Positions 17,911 through 26,946 of a DNA stretch of 56,347 nucleotides are shown one piece after another. This stretch comes from Zeimonas sp964481165 (GTDB taxonomy: Bacteria; Pseudomonadota; Gammaproteobacteria; Burkholderiales; Burkholderiaceae_E), in contig CAYZYC010000002.1 in the NCBI GenBank assembly GCA_964481165.1, positions 1-56,347 on the forward strand, in the 5' to 3' direction. The first letter of the stretch is position 1. Every line of letters starts with the position of its first letter. Both the position numbers and the translations under genes were made by a program. The notes below the pieces were generated by a model that was not told the origin of the DNA, ran no database searches, and saw nothing but the letters and a program-made list of their open reading frames with translations.

Positions 17911-18749
17911 AAGCGAACGACTGCACGCTCAGCTTCGAGTTCTTCCCGCCGAACACGCCGGTCGGCGAAGAGAAGCTGCGCATCGTGCGCACCGACCTGG
18001 CGCAGTTCCAGCCCGCGTTCTTCAGCGTGACCTACGGCGCCGGCGGTGCGACCCGCGACAAGACGCTGGCGACCGTTTTCGAGATCGCCGACGAGCGCCG
18101 TCCGGTCGCGCCGCACGTCTCGTGCATCGGCGCCACCCGCGAATCGATTCGCGAGCTGCTCGCGCAGTATCGTGCGCGCGCGATCCGTCGCATCGTGCTG
18201 CTGCGCGGCGACCTGCCCTCGGGGATGCGCGCGACGGGCGACTTCCGCTACGCGAGCGACCTCGTCGAGTTCGTGCGCGCCGAATGCGGAGACTGGTTTC
18301 ACATCGAAGTCGCGGCGTATCCCGAGATGCATCCGCAGGCCCGCAGTCCCGACGACGACCTCGCGGCCTTCGTCGCGAAGATGCGGGCGGGGGCCGACTC
18401 GGCGATCACGCAGTACTTCTTCAACGCCGACGCGTACCTTCGATTCCGCGACGAGGCGGTGCGACTGGGCGTGGACGCGCCGATCGTTCCGGGCATCATG
18501 CCGATCGGCAACTACACGCAGCTCGCCCGCTTCTCCGAGTCGTGCGGCGCCGAGATTCCGCGCTGGATCCGGCTGAAGCTCGCCGCGTTCGCCGACGACG
18601 TCGAGGGGTTGCGCGCCTTCGGCGCCGAAGTCGTCGGCTCGATGTGCCGGCGGCTGCTCGACGAGGGCGCCCCCGGGCTGCACTTCTACACACTGAACCA
18701 GAGCGAATCGACGCGCTCGATCGTGCAGTCGCTCGGGTTCCCGCGCTAG
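17907..18749 (+). CDS. metF: 5,10-methylenetetrahydrofolate reductase MetF
   Basis: MetF is the FAD enzyme that reduces methylene-THF to 5-methyl-THF for methionine synthesis. The 280-residue protein begins with LSFEFFPPNTPVGEEKL and carries FFSVTYGAGGATRDKT, LRGDLPSGM, ITQYFFNADAYLRFRD and the C-terminal LHFYTLNQSE that are typical of the family. The start codon overlaps the tlyA stop, so it belongs to the SAH-controlled operon and completes the homocysteine-to-methionine branch together with ahcY. Confidence 0.97.
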   Translation: MKANDCTLSFEFFPPNTPVGEEKLRIVRTDLAQFQPAFFSVTYGAGGATRDKTLATVFEIADERRPVAPHVSCIGATRESIRELLAQYRARAIRRIVLLRGDLPSGMRATGDFRYASDLVEFVRAECGDWFHIEVAAYPEMHPQARSPDDDLAAFVAKMRAGADSAITQYFFNADAYLRFRDEAVRLGVDAPIVPGIMPIGNYTQLARFSESCGAEIPRWIRLKLAAFADDVEGLRAFGAEVVGSMCRRLLDEGAPGLHFYTLNQSESTRSIVQSLGFPR

Positions 18750-18762
18750 GGCCGGTTCACAC
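18746..18762 (+). repeat. Degenerate half copy of the 15442-15482 repeat
   Basis: CTAGGGCCGGTTCACAC differs at one base over its 17 positions from the CTAGGGCCTGTTCACAC arm of the hairpin at 15442-15482. In both places the TAG is the stop codon of the preceding gene. The second arm is missing here. Confidence 0.4.
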
Positions 18763-18794
18763 GCCTTGCCCCCGGGCCTGCCCGCCCGGTACGA

Positions 18795-18818
18795 AGCCTC
18801 CACCGTTCGTCGGAGGCT
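18795..18818 (+). terminator. Hairpin after metF, possible terminator
   Basis: AGCCTCC (18795-18801) and GGAGGCT (18812-18818) form a perfect 7-base-pair stem with a 10-base loop, 45 bases after the metF stop. Only GTTGCC follows, so intrinsic termination would be weak. Confidence 0.4.
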
Positions 18819-18935
18819 GTTGCCGGTGACCCGACGGCCTGCATGGCGCGCGTGGCTCGACGCCTGCGGCGTGGCTACCATGGACCGGATTCCGCAACTA
18901 CGCATCGACGCTCTCCGGCGCCGGGCAAGCCCGCG

Positions 18936-20525
18936 ATGTCAGCCCAACCGTGCCCTCCCGGCACCTCGATCAAGCGCTACCAGATTCCGGTCGAAAGCCT
19001 GCAGCCGGGGATGTTCGTCGCCGAGCTCGACCGGCCGTGGCTCGATACCCCGTTCCTGCTGCAGGGATTCCTGATCGACAGCCGGATCGAGCTCGACACG
19101 CTGCAGAAGTACTGCCGCTACGTGTACGTCGATCTCGACATGTCCAACGCCGACGTGGGGGGCGCGATACGCGAGGCGGAACTCGCCGACGATCCCGCGC
19201 CGGGGACGGATCGCGATGCCGGCATCGCCCCGTTGCGCTTCGACACCGTGCTCGACGAGAAGCCCGCGCCGGCTCCGCGCCCGCCCAGGCCCGCGCCGAT
19301 CCGCTCCGACGTCAAGATCAGCCGGCAGACGCGCGAACGGTTCCGCAATTTCGTCAAGGCGACCGCCGTCGTGCAGGAACGGCCCGAATCCGGCGAATCC
19401 CTGCTCGGGCGCGCGTTCGCCTGGTTTCGCGGTCACCCGCGCGGCCCGCGCGCGCAGCTGCGCCGGCTCGGGAAGGACGAGTCGCTGGCGGTCCTGCGCC
19501 CGTACCTGCCGCCCGATATCGAGCTGCGCCGCTACGCCGACCGTGCACCGATCGAAGCCGAAATCCCGCGCGCCCGGCAGGCATTCGGCCGCGGAGGCGA
19601 TGCGCTCGAGCAGCTCGTCGCCGACGTCCGCACCGGTCGGGTCCCCGACGTGCGCGAGGTCGGCGACGCGATCGACGACATGGTCGACAGCATGGTCGAC
19701 AACCCGGACGCGCTGATGTGGGTGGCGCGGCTGCGCGAGGAGAGCGTCGAGGCGTACCAGCACGGAGTGAAGGTCTCGTTGTACCTGATCGCGCTCGGAC
19801 GCCACCTCGGCTTTCCGCGGCGCGAGCTGTCGAACCTGGGAATGATCGGAATGCTCGCCGACGTCGGCAAGACGCGGCTGCCGCACGCGCTGCTCGAGAA
19901 ACCCGGAATGCTCTCGCCGGCCGAGTACAACGTCGTCAAGGAGCACGTGCGGCTGGGGCTCGAAGCGCTGCTCCCGAGCCTGGCGCTCGCGCCCGCGATC
20001 GTGCAGGGAATCGCGCAGCACCACGAACGGCTCGACGGCACCGGTTACCCGAAAGGACTCAAGGGCGACGAGATCGGCATCTACGGCCGGATGGCCGCGA
20101 TCGCCGACAGCTTCGCGGCGCTGATCACCGCGCGGGCCTACGCGAACGCGTCGGCTCCGCAGGACGCGCTGATGAACCTGTACGAGTGGGCAGGCACCTC
20201 GTTCCACGAGCCGCTCGTCGAGCAGTTCGTGCAGGCGATCGGCATCTTCCCGGTCGGTAGCTCCGTCGAACTGTCCAGCGGGGAAGTCGCCGTGGTGCTC
20301 GCGCACAATCGCGTGCGTCGTCTCGAGCCCCGGGTTCTCGTGCTCACCGGAGCCGACAAGTCGCCGTTGCCGGCGCCTTTCGAGCGCAACCTGCTCGAGC
20401 GCGCGAAAGACCAGGAAAGCGGGCGCATCCGCATCGTTCGCGGCCTGGCCGCAGGCGCATACGGCCTGCGCCTGCACGACTACTATGCCGCGCCGGACCC
20501 GGCGCGCGCCACGGTGCATGCCTGA
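18936..20525 (+). CDS. HD-GYP family protein with DUF3391 and altered HD dyad
   Basis: This 529-residue paralogue of the protein at 13796 has a DUF3391 region (IPVESLQPGMFVAELDRPW, then YCRYVYVDLDMS), a charged linker and an HD-GYP domain. The first metal histidine (H276) and the GYP signature (HHERLDGTGYP, GYP at 370-372) are kept, but the HD dyad is A308-D309 in MLADVGK. One metal-ligand histidine is therefore missing, so cyclic di-GMP hydrolysis is doubtful. The ATG at 18936 sits just before the conserved DUF3391 start. Its stop overlaps the start of an EAL-domain gene by 8 bases, tying it to cyclic di-GMP turnover. Confidence 0.85.
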   Translation: MSAQPCPPGTSIKRYQIPVESLQPGMFVAELDRPWLDTPFLLQGFLIDSRIELDTLQKYCRYVYVDLDMSNADVGGAIREAELADDPAPGTDRDAGIAPLRFDTVLDEKPAPAPRPPRPAPIRSDVKISRQTRERFRNFVKATAVVQERPESGESLLGRAFAWFRGHPRGPRAQLRRLGKDESLAVLRPYLPPDIELRRYADRAPIEAEIPRARQAFGRGGDALEQLVADVRTGRVPDVREVGDAIDDMVDSMVDNPDALMWVARLREESVEAYQHGVKVSLYLIALGRHLGFPRRELSNLGMIGMLADVGKTRLPHALLEKPGMLSPAEYNVVKEHVRLGLEALLPSLALAPAIVQGIAQHHERLDGTGYPKGLKGDEIGIYGRMAAIADSFAALITARAYANASAPQDALMNLYEWAGTSFHEPLVEQFVQAIGIFPVGSSVELSSGEVAVVLAHNRVRRLEPRVLVLTGADKSPLPAPFERNLLERAKDQESGRIRIVRGLAAGAYGLRLHDYYAAPDPARATVHA

Positions 20526-21861
20526 ACCGTTGCCGGAACGCGAGAGTGCGGGGTCGTCGCGGCTCGCGCCCGACGAACTGCTGCGCGAAGTGGCCGCGAG
20601 CATGGCGCGGGCGGGAACCGGTCGCAGCGTGCTGCTCGTCGTTGCGCTGAACCGTTCGGACCGGCTCGAAGCGCTCGCGCGCTACGGCGCGGACCGCACG
20701 CTGCTCGCGGAGGTCGGCAGCCGGATCGAAGCGGTGTTGCGGCCGTCGGACCGGTACAGCTTCGTTTCCCGGGAGGAAGCCTGGGTGCTGCTGGGCGACC
20801 TGCCGAGCGAAGCGCTGGCCGAGCTCGCGAGCCATGCGCTGATCGAGTCGCTTTCGCGACCGATCAGCGTCGAGGACAGGGAGACGGCCGTGCGCCTGCA
20901 GCCTTCGATCGGCGGAGCCTGGGCGGCAGGCGCGTCGACGCCCGAGCCGATGACGCTGCTTGCCGCCGCCTCGGATGCAGCGGCACGTTCGCTGGGTCGC
21001 GAGAATCACGTGAAGATCGTGCGGGTAAACGACGACCACGAGGCCGGGTTGCGCCGCCACGAAGTCGAACGCGACCTGCACGGCGCGCTTGCCGCGAACG
21101 AACTCGAGGTGCATTTCCAGCCGCAGGTCGACCTGCGCACCGGCCGATGCGTTTCGGCCGAAGCGCTGATCCGCTGGAAGCGCGCGGATGGCCGGATGGT
21201 GAACCCGTCGACGATCGCGTCGATCTGCGAGGAGCGCGGCCTGATCGGCCAGCTCACGCTGTTCACGATGAACACGGCCCTTCGATACCAGGCCGAATGG
21301 TCGAAGATCGGCGTCGACGTGTCGCTGGCGATCAACCTGTCGGCGGTCACGCTGTCGGACACGACGCTGGCCGGCATCGTTTCGCAGGCGCTCGACACCT
21401 GGAGCGTGCCCGGAGACCGGCTGACGCTCGAGCTCACCGAGAGTGCGCTCGTTCGCAACGAACGCGTCGCCATCGATCTGGCCCGGCAACTGCGCCAGCT
21501 CGGGTGCGGGCTGTCGATCGACGATTTCGGAACCGGGTATTCGTCGCTGCGCTACCTGCACCAGTTCCCGCTCGACGAACTGAAGATCGACCGCAGTTTC
21601 GTTCGCTCGGTCAGCGAGGGCCACGGCGACCGAAGGATCGTGCACGCGCTGATCGACCTGGCGCATGCGTTCGAGCTTCGCACCGTCGCCGAAGGCGTCG
21701 AGGACGCATGGACCGAAGCCGCGTTGCGCGAGCTCGACTGCGACCTCGCACAGGGATTCCATCTGTCGCCCGCGATGCCCGCCGACCGATTCGCGGAGTG
21801 GTGCGCACTGCGCAACGCGTCGGCCGGACCGGCTACGGCCGAAGTTCGCGACGTTCGGTGA
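20518..21861 (+). CDS. EAL-domain cyclic di-GMP phosphodiesterase with degenerate GGDEF-like N-terminus
   Basis: The 447-residue cytoplasmic protein has an N-terminal domain resembling GGDEF in outline but with SREEA where the signature would be, so it is probably not a cyclase. The C-terminal EAL domain keeps the expected catalytic and metal residues: E215 in AEALIRW, N in INLSAV, E in LELTES, the DDFGTGYSS loop, K in LKIDRSFV, E in VAEGVED and Q in DLAQGFHLS. It should hydrolyse cyclic di-GMP to pGpG. Its start overlaps the preceding HD-GYP gene, and its last 29 bases overlap the convergent 5-formyl-THF cyclo-ligase gene. Confidence 0.9.
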   Translation: MPEPLPERESAGSSRLAPDELLREVAASMARAGTGRSVLLVVALNRSDRLEALARYGADRTLLAEVGSRIEAVLRPSDRYSFVSREEAWVLLGDLPSEALAELASHALIESLSRPISVEDRETAVRLQPSIGGAWAAGASTPEPMTLLAAASDAAARSLGRENHVKIVRVNDDHEAGLRRHEVERDLHGALAANELEVHFQPQVDLRTGRCVSAEALIRWKRADGRMVNPSTIASICEERGLIGQLTLFTMNTALRYQAEWSKIGVDVSLAINLSAVTLSDTTLAGIVSQALDTWSVPGDRLTLELTESALVRNERVAIDLARQLRQLGCGLSIDDFGTGYSSLRYLHQFPLDELKIDRSFVRSVSEGHGDRRIVHALIDLAHAFELRTVAEGVEDAWTEAALRELDCDLAQGFHLSPAMPADRFAEWCALRNASAGPATAEVRDVR

Positions 21862-22453
21862 CGATTCCCGTCAGCGGGCGATCGTGCGCCGCGGCCTCGA
21901 AACCGTGCAGCTCGCACGCGTCGTACGCCACTCCGACGGCCGGTACGGCGAGCGACGCGAGCAGGCGGTCGTAGTGGCCTCCGCCGTAGCCGAGCCGGTA
22001 TCCGCGCCGATCGAAGCCGACGCACGGGACGATCAACAATTCCGGTTCCAGCTGCTCGAACGGCTCGGGAACCGCGATCCCGAACCGGTCCTGGACCATC
22101 GCTCCCGCGGGCGTCCATCGTCCGAACTCCAGCCCGCCGCCGGCCACGACACGCGGCAGCGCGATCGACCTTCCCGATCGATGCCAGCGCTGCAGGCAGT
22201 CGCGCAGGTCGGGTTCCGCGCGCACGGGCCAGAACGCCGCGTACACGCGCGCCGCCGCGAACGGCGCACGGCGCAACGTCGTCTGCAGTCGTTCGGCGAT
22301 CGATGCGTCGGCCTGCGAGCGCCACTCGGCGGGAAGTTCCCTGCGCCAGCCGATCAGCGCGTTGCGCGCGTGCCTTCGGCTCGATTCGTCGCCGATGGTG
22401 CATGGTATGCTCGGAGCCGGAATTTCGCGGGGCATGTCGACACGCAGGACCAT
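21833..22453 (-). CDS. 5-formyltetrahydrofolate cyclo-ligase
   Basis: The enzyme converts 5-formyl-THF to 5,10-methenyl-THF with ATP, salvaging folate. The 206-residue protein has the family signature GYRLGYGGGHYDRLLA and the strand LLIVPCVGFDRRG just before it. The start at 22453 is one of two in-frame ATGs; the other, at 22435, is equally possible because neither has a clear ribosome binding site. The gene diverges from the lytic transglycosylase gene with 17 bases between starts, and its 3' end overlaps the EAL gene. Confidence 0.9.
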   Translation of the reverse strand: MVLRVDMPREIPAPSIPCTIGDESSRRHARNALIGWRRELPAEWRSQADASIAERLQTTLRRAPFAAARVYAAFWPVRAEPDLRDCLQRWHRSGRSIALPRVVAGGGLEFGRWTPAGAMVQDRFGIAVPEPFEQLEPELLIVPCVGFDRRGYRLGYGGGHYDRLLASLAVPAVGVAYDACELHGFEAAAHDRPLTGIVTERRELRP

Positions 22454-22470
22454 GCAGTGAGTAGTCGTCG

Positions 22471-24447
22471 ATGAAACACCGGATCGCGTTCGCAGCGATT
22501 GTAGGGCTGATCGGACTCACGGTGCTCTCCCCGGCGCTCGCGTCGAAGTCCAAGCGGCCCGCTCCCGAGCGCGCCACCGCGACACTCGGTCCCGACGACG
22601 CGTTCGTCGCAGCGCACGAAGCGTTCACGAAGGGCGACTCCGATCGTTTCGAGAAGGCTGCGGCGCAGGCGCGCATGCATCCGCTGTCGAACTATCTGGA
22701 GTTCTGGCGTTTGCGCCTGCGATTGCAGGCGCCCGAAGCCGTCGCTTCGCCGGGGGCGGCCGACGCCCCGATCCGCGCGTTCATCGAGCGCAACGCCGAC
22801 ACGCTGGTCGCCGACCTGATGCGACGTCACTGGATGCTCGACCTCGGACGCCGCGCGGAGTGGGAGAGCTTCGACGTCGAGTACTCGAAATGGGTCCTGC
22901 GCGACGACGACGAGGTCGACTGCTACTCGACGCTCGGCCGGGTGCAGCGCGGCGAACCCGCGCCCGAGGCACGCGCACGGGTGTTCTCGGTGCGCAGTCT
23001 CGGCGACGGCTGCACCGCGTTGCTCGAGGCGATGGCGCGCACCGGCGCGTTGACGCGCGCCGATCTGTTCGAACGACTGCTCGTCGCGCTCGAACGCAAC
23101 TCGGCGAACGACGTGCGAACGATTGCCGCGCAGTCGGAGCTCGACGCGGTCGCGGTCGACCTGGCGCTGGCGCGTCCGGCGAAGGCGCTCGAATCCGGGC
23201 TGCCACGCGAAATCGCGCTGATCGCGCTCACGAGGATGGCGCGCAACGAGCCCGATGCAGCGATCGCGCGCCTGCCCGCGATGGCGCAAACGCTGCGCGA
23301 CGAGGATCGCGCCTTCGTCTGGTCGCAGATCGCCGCTTCGGGAATGCGCCGGCTCGATGCGCGGTCGCTCGAGTGGGCGCGTCTTTCGGCAGCGGCGCCC
23401 GCCAGCGACGAAACCTGGGTGTGGCTCGCGCGCGCGGCGCTTCGCGCCGAAGACTGGCCCACGCTGCGCACGTTCGTCGCGCGCATGTCCGAAGCCCGTC
23501 GCGAGGATCCCGCCTGGGTCTACTGGCTGGCGCGCGCGCTTCGCGAAACCGGGGAACCCGAGCGCGCCGAAGCACTGCTGCGCCCGCTGGCAGGCAGGTT
23601 CGATTTCTACGGCATGCTCGCGGCCGAGGAACTCGGTGCACTGACTTCGGTGCCGCCGAAGGCGAGCGCGCCCACCGAAGCGGAGATCGAAGAAGCGGCG
23701 CGCAACGCCGGTTTCGATCGCGCGATGCGCTTCTATCGCCTCGGGCTTCGCTTCGAGGGCAATCGCGAGTGGAACTTCCAGCTTCGCGGAATGGACGACC
23801 GGCGCCTGCTCGCCGCAGCCCGGTGGGCGTGCAGCCAGCAGGTGCTCGATCGCTGCGTGAACACGGCCGACCGCACGCGAAGCGAACACGACTTCACGCT
23901 GCGCTTCGTGTCGCCGTTCGTCGAGCAGATGAAACCGGCGGCCGCGCAGCGCGAACTCGACCCGGCCTGGATCTACGGCCTGATCCGGCAGGAATCGCGT
24001 TTCATCACCGACGCGCGCTCGGGCGCCGGCGCCCGCGGACTGATGCAGATCATGCCGGCTACCGGCCGATGGATCGCGCAGAAGCTCGGCGAACGCGGCC
24101 ACCGTACCGAACACCTGAACCAGCTCGACACCAACCTGCGCTACGGGACCTTCTATCTGCGCACGGTGCTCGACGACCTCGAGGGCTCGGCGGTGCTCGC
24201 GTCGGCCGCGTACAACGCCGGCCCGGGGCGCCCGCGCAACTGGCGCGCGACGCTCACGCGTCCGGTCGAGGGAGCGATCTTCGCCGAGATCATTCCGTTC
24301 GGCGAGACGCGCGACTACGTCAAGAAGGTGCTGTCGAACGCGGTGTTCTACTCGGCGCTGTTCTCCGGCGAGCCGCAATCGCTGAAGGCCAGGCTGGGCA
24401 GCGTCACGCCGCAGGTGCAGTTGCCGTTGCGTTCCGACATACCCTGA
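22471..24447 (+). CDS. Soluble-type lytic murein transglycosylase
   Basis: The 658-residue protein has a signal peptide (MKHRIAFAAIVGLIGLTVLSP, cleavage likely after PALA), a long helical superhelix region of the Slt70 type, and a C-terminal SLT (goose lysozyme-like) catalytic domain. The catalytic Glu is E508 in GLIRQESRF; the GLMQIMPATG and SAAYNAGPGRP motifs follow. It would cleave peptidoglycan glycan strands in the periplasm to 1,6-anhydro products. It may be co-transcribed with the NAD-binding protein gene that starts 2 bases downstream. Confidence 0.93.
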   Translation: MKHRIAFAAIVGLIGLTVLSPALASKSKRPAPERATATLGPDDAFVAAHEAFTKGDSDRFEKAAAQARMHPLSNYLEFWRLRLRLQAPEAVASPGAADAPIRAFIERNADTLVADLMRRHWMLDLGRRAEWESFDVEYSKWVLRDDDEVDCYSTLGRVQRGEPAPEARARVFSVRSLGDGCTALLEAMARTGALTRADLFERLLVALERNSANDVRTIAAQSELDAVAVDLALARPAKALESGLPREIALIALTRMARNEPDAAIARLPAMAQTLRDEDRAFVWSQIAASGMRRLDARSLEWARLSAAAPASDETWVWLARAALRAEDWPTLRTFVARMSEARREDPAWVYWLARALRETGEPERAEALLRPLAGRFDFYGMLAAEELGALTSVPPKASAPTEAEIEEAARNAGFDRAMRFYRLGLRFEGNREWNFQLRGMDDRRLLAAARWACSQQVLDRCVNTADRTRSEHDFTLRFVSPFVEQMKPAAAQRELDPAWIYGLIRQESRFITDARSGAGARGLMQIMPATGRWIAQKLGERGHRTEHLNQLDTNLRYGTFYLRTVLDDLEGSAVLASAAYNAGPGRPRNWRATLTRPVEGAIFAEIIPFGETRDYVKKVLSNAVFYSALFSGEPQSLKARLGSVTPQVQLPLRSDIP

Positions 24448-24449
24448 GC

Positions 24450-25415
24450 ATGGAGCCGCAACGCGTCCTCGTACTGGGCGGCAGCGGCTTCATCGGGCGC
24501 CGCATCGTCGCCCGGCTCGCGGCGATCGGCCGCCGCGTGATCGTGCCGACGCGCCGTCGCGAGCGCGCACGCCACCTGCTCCTGCTGCCGTCGGTCGACG
24601 TCGTGCAGGCCGACGTGCACGACGACGCGCAACTCGCATCGCTCGTGGCGCGCGCCGACGCCGTGATCAACCTGGTGGGAATCCTCCACGGGCGCCGCGG
24701 CTCGCCGTGGGGGCCCGACTTCGAGAAGGCGCACGTACGGCTCCCGGCGCGGGTCGTCGAGACGGCGCGCAGGATCGGCGTTCGACGCGTGCTGCACATG
24801 TCGGCGCTCGGCGTACGCGACGACGGCGAACGAACGCTTCCGTCGATGTACCTGCGCTCGAAAGCCGCGGGCGAACGCGTCGTGCGCGAAGCCGACGATC
24901 TGCAATGGACGATCTTCCGGCCGTCGGTCGTCTTCGGTCCCGACGACCGCTTCCTGAACACCTTCGCCCGGCTGCAGCGATGGCTGCCGGTGATCGCGAT
25001 CGCTCGTGCCGACGCACGATTCCAGCCGGTGTTCGTCGGCGACGTGTCGAGCGCGTTCGTCGGCGCCCTCGACACCCCCGAGACGGCGTCGAAGTGCTTC
25101 GAGCTCGCGGGCCCGGAGACGTTCACGTTGCGCGAACTGGTCGCGCTGGCCGGCCGGCTTTCCGGGCATCCGCGCCCGATCATCGCGCTGCCCGATTCGC
25201 TCGGGCGCCTGCAGGCCGCGCTGCTCGAACGGGCGCCGGGCCCCACGCTGATGTCGCGCGACAATTTCGATTCGATGTCGTTCGCGAACGTCGCGAGCGC
25301 GCCGATCGATCCCGTGCTGCGCGTGGTTCCGACCCCGCTGGGCGCGATCGCACCGTCGTACCTGCACGACCGTCCGGCACGCTTCGGCGAGGAACGCAAG
25401 CGCGCGGGGCGTTGA
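24450..25415 (+). CDS. Complex I NDUFA9-like NAD(P)-binding protein
   Basis: The 321-residue protein is an atypical short-chain dehydrogenase with the nucleotide motif VLGGSGFIGRRIV at its N-terminus, followed by INLVGILHGR and YLRSKAAGERVVRE. This subfamily is annotated as complex I NDUFA9 family in bacteria, though an enzymatic role is not established. Spacing to the transglycosylase stop is 2 bases and the cca gene begins 58 bases downstream. No membrane segment is evident. Confidence 0.8.
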   Translation: MEPQRVLVLGGSGFIGRRIVARLAAIGRRVIVPTRRRERARHLLLLPSVDVVQADVHDDAQLASLVARADAVINLVGILHGRRGSPWGPDFEKAHVRLPARVVETARRIGVRRVLHMSALGVRDDGERTLPSMYLRSKAAGERVVREADDLQWTIFRPSVVFGPDDRFLNTFARLQRWLPVIAIARADARFQPVFVGDVSSAFVGALDTPETASKCFELAGPETFTLRELVALAGRLSGHPRPIIALPDSLGRLQAALLERAPGPTLMSRDNFDSMSFANVASAPIDPVLRVVPTPLGAIAPSYLHDRPARFGEERKRAGR

Positions 25416-25473
25416 GCGAACGCGCCGGGCGTTCGCCAGCGGTGCGCGCACGAACCGTGGTCCCGGGAGACGA

Positions 25474-26718
25474 ATGAAGATCTATCGCGTCGGCGGCGCG
25501 GTACGCGACGAGCTGCTCGGACTGCCGGTCAAGGACCGCGACTGGGTGGTCGTCGGCGCGACTCCGCAGATGCTGATCGAACGCGGGTTCCGTCCGGTCG
25601 GACGCGATTTCCCGGTGTTCCTGCATCCCGAGACGCACGAGGAATATGCGCTCGCGCGCACCGAACGCAAGACGGCTCCCGGCTACCGCGGCTTCGCGGT
25701 GCACTACGCACCCGACGTCACGCTCGAAGACGACCTGCTGCGCCGCGACCTGACGATCAACGCGATGGCGATCGACGAGCAGGGAGCGCTGATCGACCCG
25801 CACGGCGGACTGGCCGACCTGCGCGCGGGCGTCCTGCGCCACGTCAGCGCATCGTTCTCCGAAGATCCGGTGCGCATCCTGCGGCTGGCGCGCTTCGCTG
25901 CGCGATTCGACCGTTTCACCGTCGCGCCCGAAACGATGGACCTGATGCGCCGCATGGTCGTCGACGGCGAAGCCGACGCGCTCGTCGCCGAGCGTGTCTG
26001 GCAGGAGCTCTCGCGCGGCCTGATGGAGAGCCATCCGTCGCGCATGTTCGACGTTCTTCGCGAATGCACGGCGCTCGCGCGCGTGCTCCCCGAGCTCGAC
26101 CGGCTCTGGGGGGTTCCGCAACCGGCCGAGCACCACCCCGAAATCGACACCGGCGTGCACGTGATGATGGTCGTCGACCACGCGGCGGCTGCGCAGCAGC
26201 CGCTCGCCGTGCGATTCGCCGCGCTGATGCACGACCTGGGCAAGGGCACGACGCGACCCGAACAGTGGCCCCGGCACATCGGGCACGAGCAGCGCTCGGT
26301 GCAGCTTCTCGGGCCGATCTGCGACCGCCTGCGCATTCCCAACGACTGCCGCGAACTCGCGACGATCGTGGCCCGCGAGCACTGCCTGGTGCATCGTGCG
26401 CTCGAGTTGCGCCCGCTCACGATCGTGCAGCTGCTCGAACGGGTCGACGTCGCGCGCAAGCCGGGGCGTTTCGAGCAGGTGCTCGCAGCCTGCGAAGCCG
26501 ACTACCTCGGCCGGCAGGGGCGTGGCGATCGGCCGTATCCGCAGGCCGACCGGCTGCGCACAGCGGTGCGCGCGTTCCGTTCGGTCGACACGGGCGCCGT
26601 CGCGCGCGCGCACGCCGACTCGCCGAGCGCGATCCGCGAGGCGATTCGCAGCGAACGGGCGCGCGCGGTGGCTGCAGCGCTATCGGGCACGCCCGACGAT
26701 TCGCGAAGCGAAACCTGA
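25474..26718 (+). CDS. cca: Multifunctional CCA tRNA nucleotidyltransferase
   Basis: The enzyme adds or repairs the 3' CCA end of tRNAs. The 414-residue protein starts MKIYRVGGAVRDELLGLPV, has the metal-binding DxD in KDRDWVVVG, the RRDLTINAMA motif and the EDPVRILRLARFAARF segment. A C-terminal HD domain (residues about 220-330, HVMMVVDHAAAAQQ and LMHDLGKGTT) gives phosphohydrolase activity in the long bacterial form. Start at ATG 25474 matches the family. It is convergent with the DUF2905 gene. Confidence 0.96.
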   Translation: MKIYRVGGAVRDELLGLPVKDRDWVVVGATPQMLIERGFRPVGRDFPVFLHPETHEEYALARTERKTAPGYRGFAVHYAPDVTLEDDLLRRDLTINAMAIDEQGALIDPHGGLADLRAGVLRHVSASFSEDPVRILRLARFAARFDRFTVAPETMDLMRRMVVDGEADALVAERVWQELSRGLMESHPSRMFDVLRECTALARVLPELDRLWGVPQPAEHHPEIDTGVHVMMVVDHAAAAQQPLAVRFAALMHDLGKGTTRPEQWPRHIGHEQRSVQLLGPICDRLRIPNDCRELATIVAREHCLVHRALELRPLTIVQLLERVDVARKPGRFEQVLAACEADYLGRQGRGDRPYPQADRLRTAVRAFRSVDTGAVARAHADSPSAIREAIRSERARAVAAALSGTPDDSRSET

Positions 26719-26735
26719 GGCGAAGTCGATCGCGC

Positions 26736-26930
26736 TCAGAGCAGGCGCGCGATCGCTGCCGCGAGCAGCGACAGAAGGATGGTCGACATCAGCGGGATCG
26801 ACCAGTCGCGTCCGAAGGCGCGGAACGCGAAGTCGCCGGGCAGGCGCCCGAGGCCGATGCGGCGAAGGACGGGCGTCAGCCCCGAGAACACGACGAGCGC
26901 CAGCACGACGACCAGCAGCCATTTCAGCAC
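26736..26930 (-). CDS. DUF2905 small membrane protein
   Basis: This 64-residue protein has two membrane segments (LLVVVLALVVFSGL and LMSTILLSLLAAAIA) separated by the conserved RIGLGRLPGDFAFRAFGRDW loop that defines DUF2905. Function is unknown. It follows the diheme cytochrome c gene by 16 bases on the minus strand and may share its transcript. Confidence 0.85.
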   Translation of the reverse strand: MLKWLLVVVLALVVFSGLTPVLRRIGLGRLPGDFAFRAFGRDWSIPLMSTILLSLLAAAIARLL

Positions 26931-26946
26931 CGCCGTTCTCCGGCGC

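Noticed and set aside
21833..21861. The 29-base convergent overlap of the EAL and 5-formyl-THF cyclo-ligase genes as an antisense control device.
   Set aside because: Short convergent overlaps are common in compact genomes and there is no sign of further structure.
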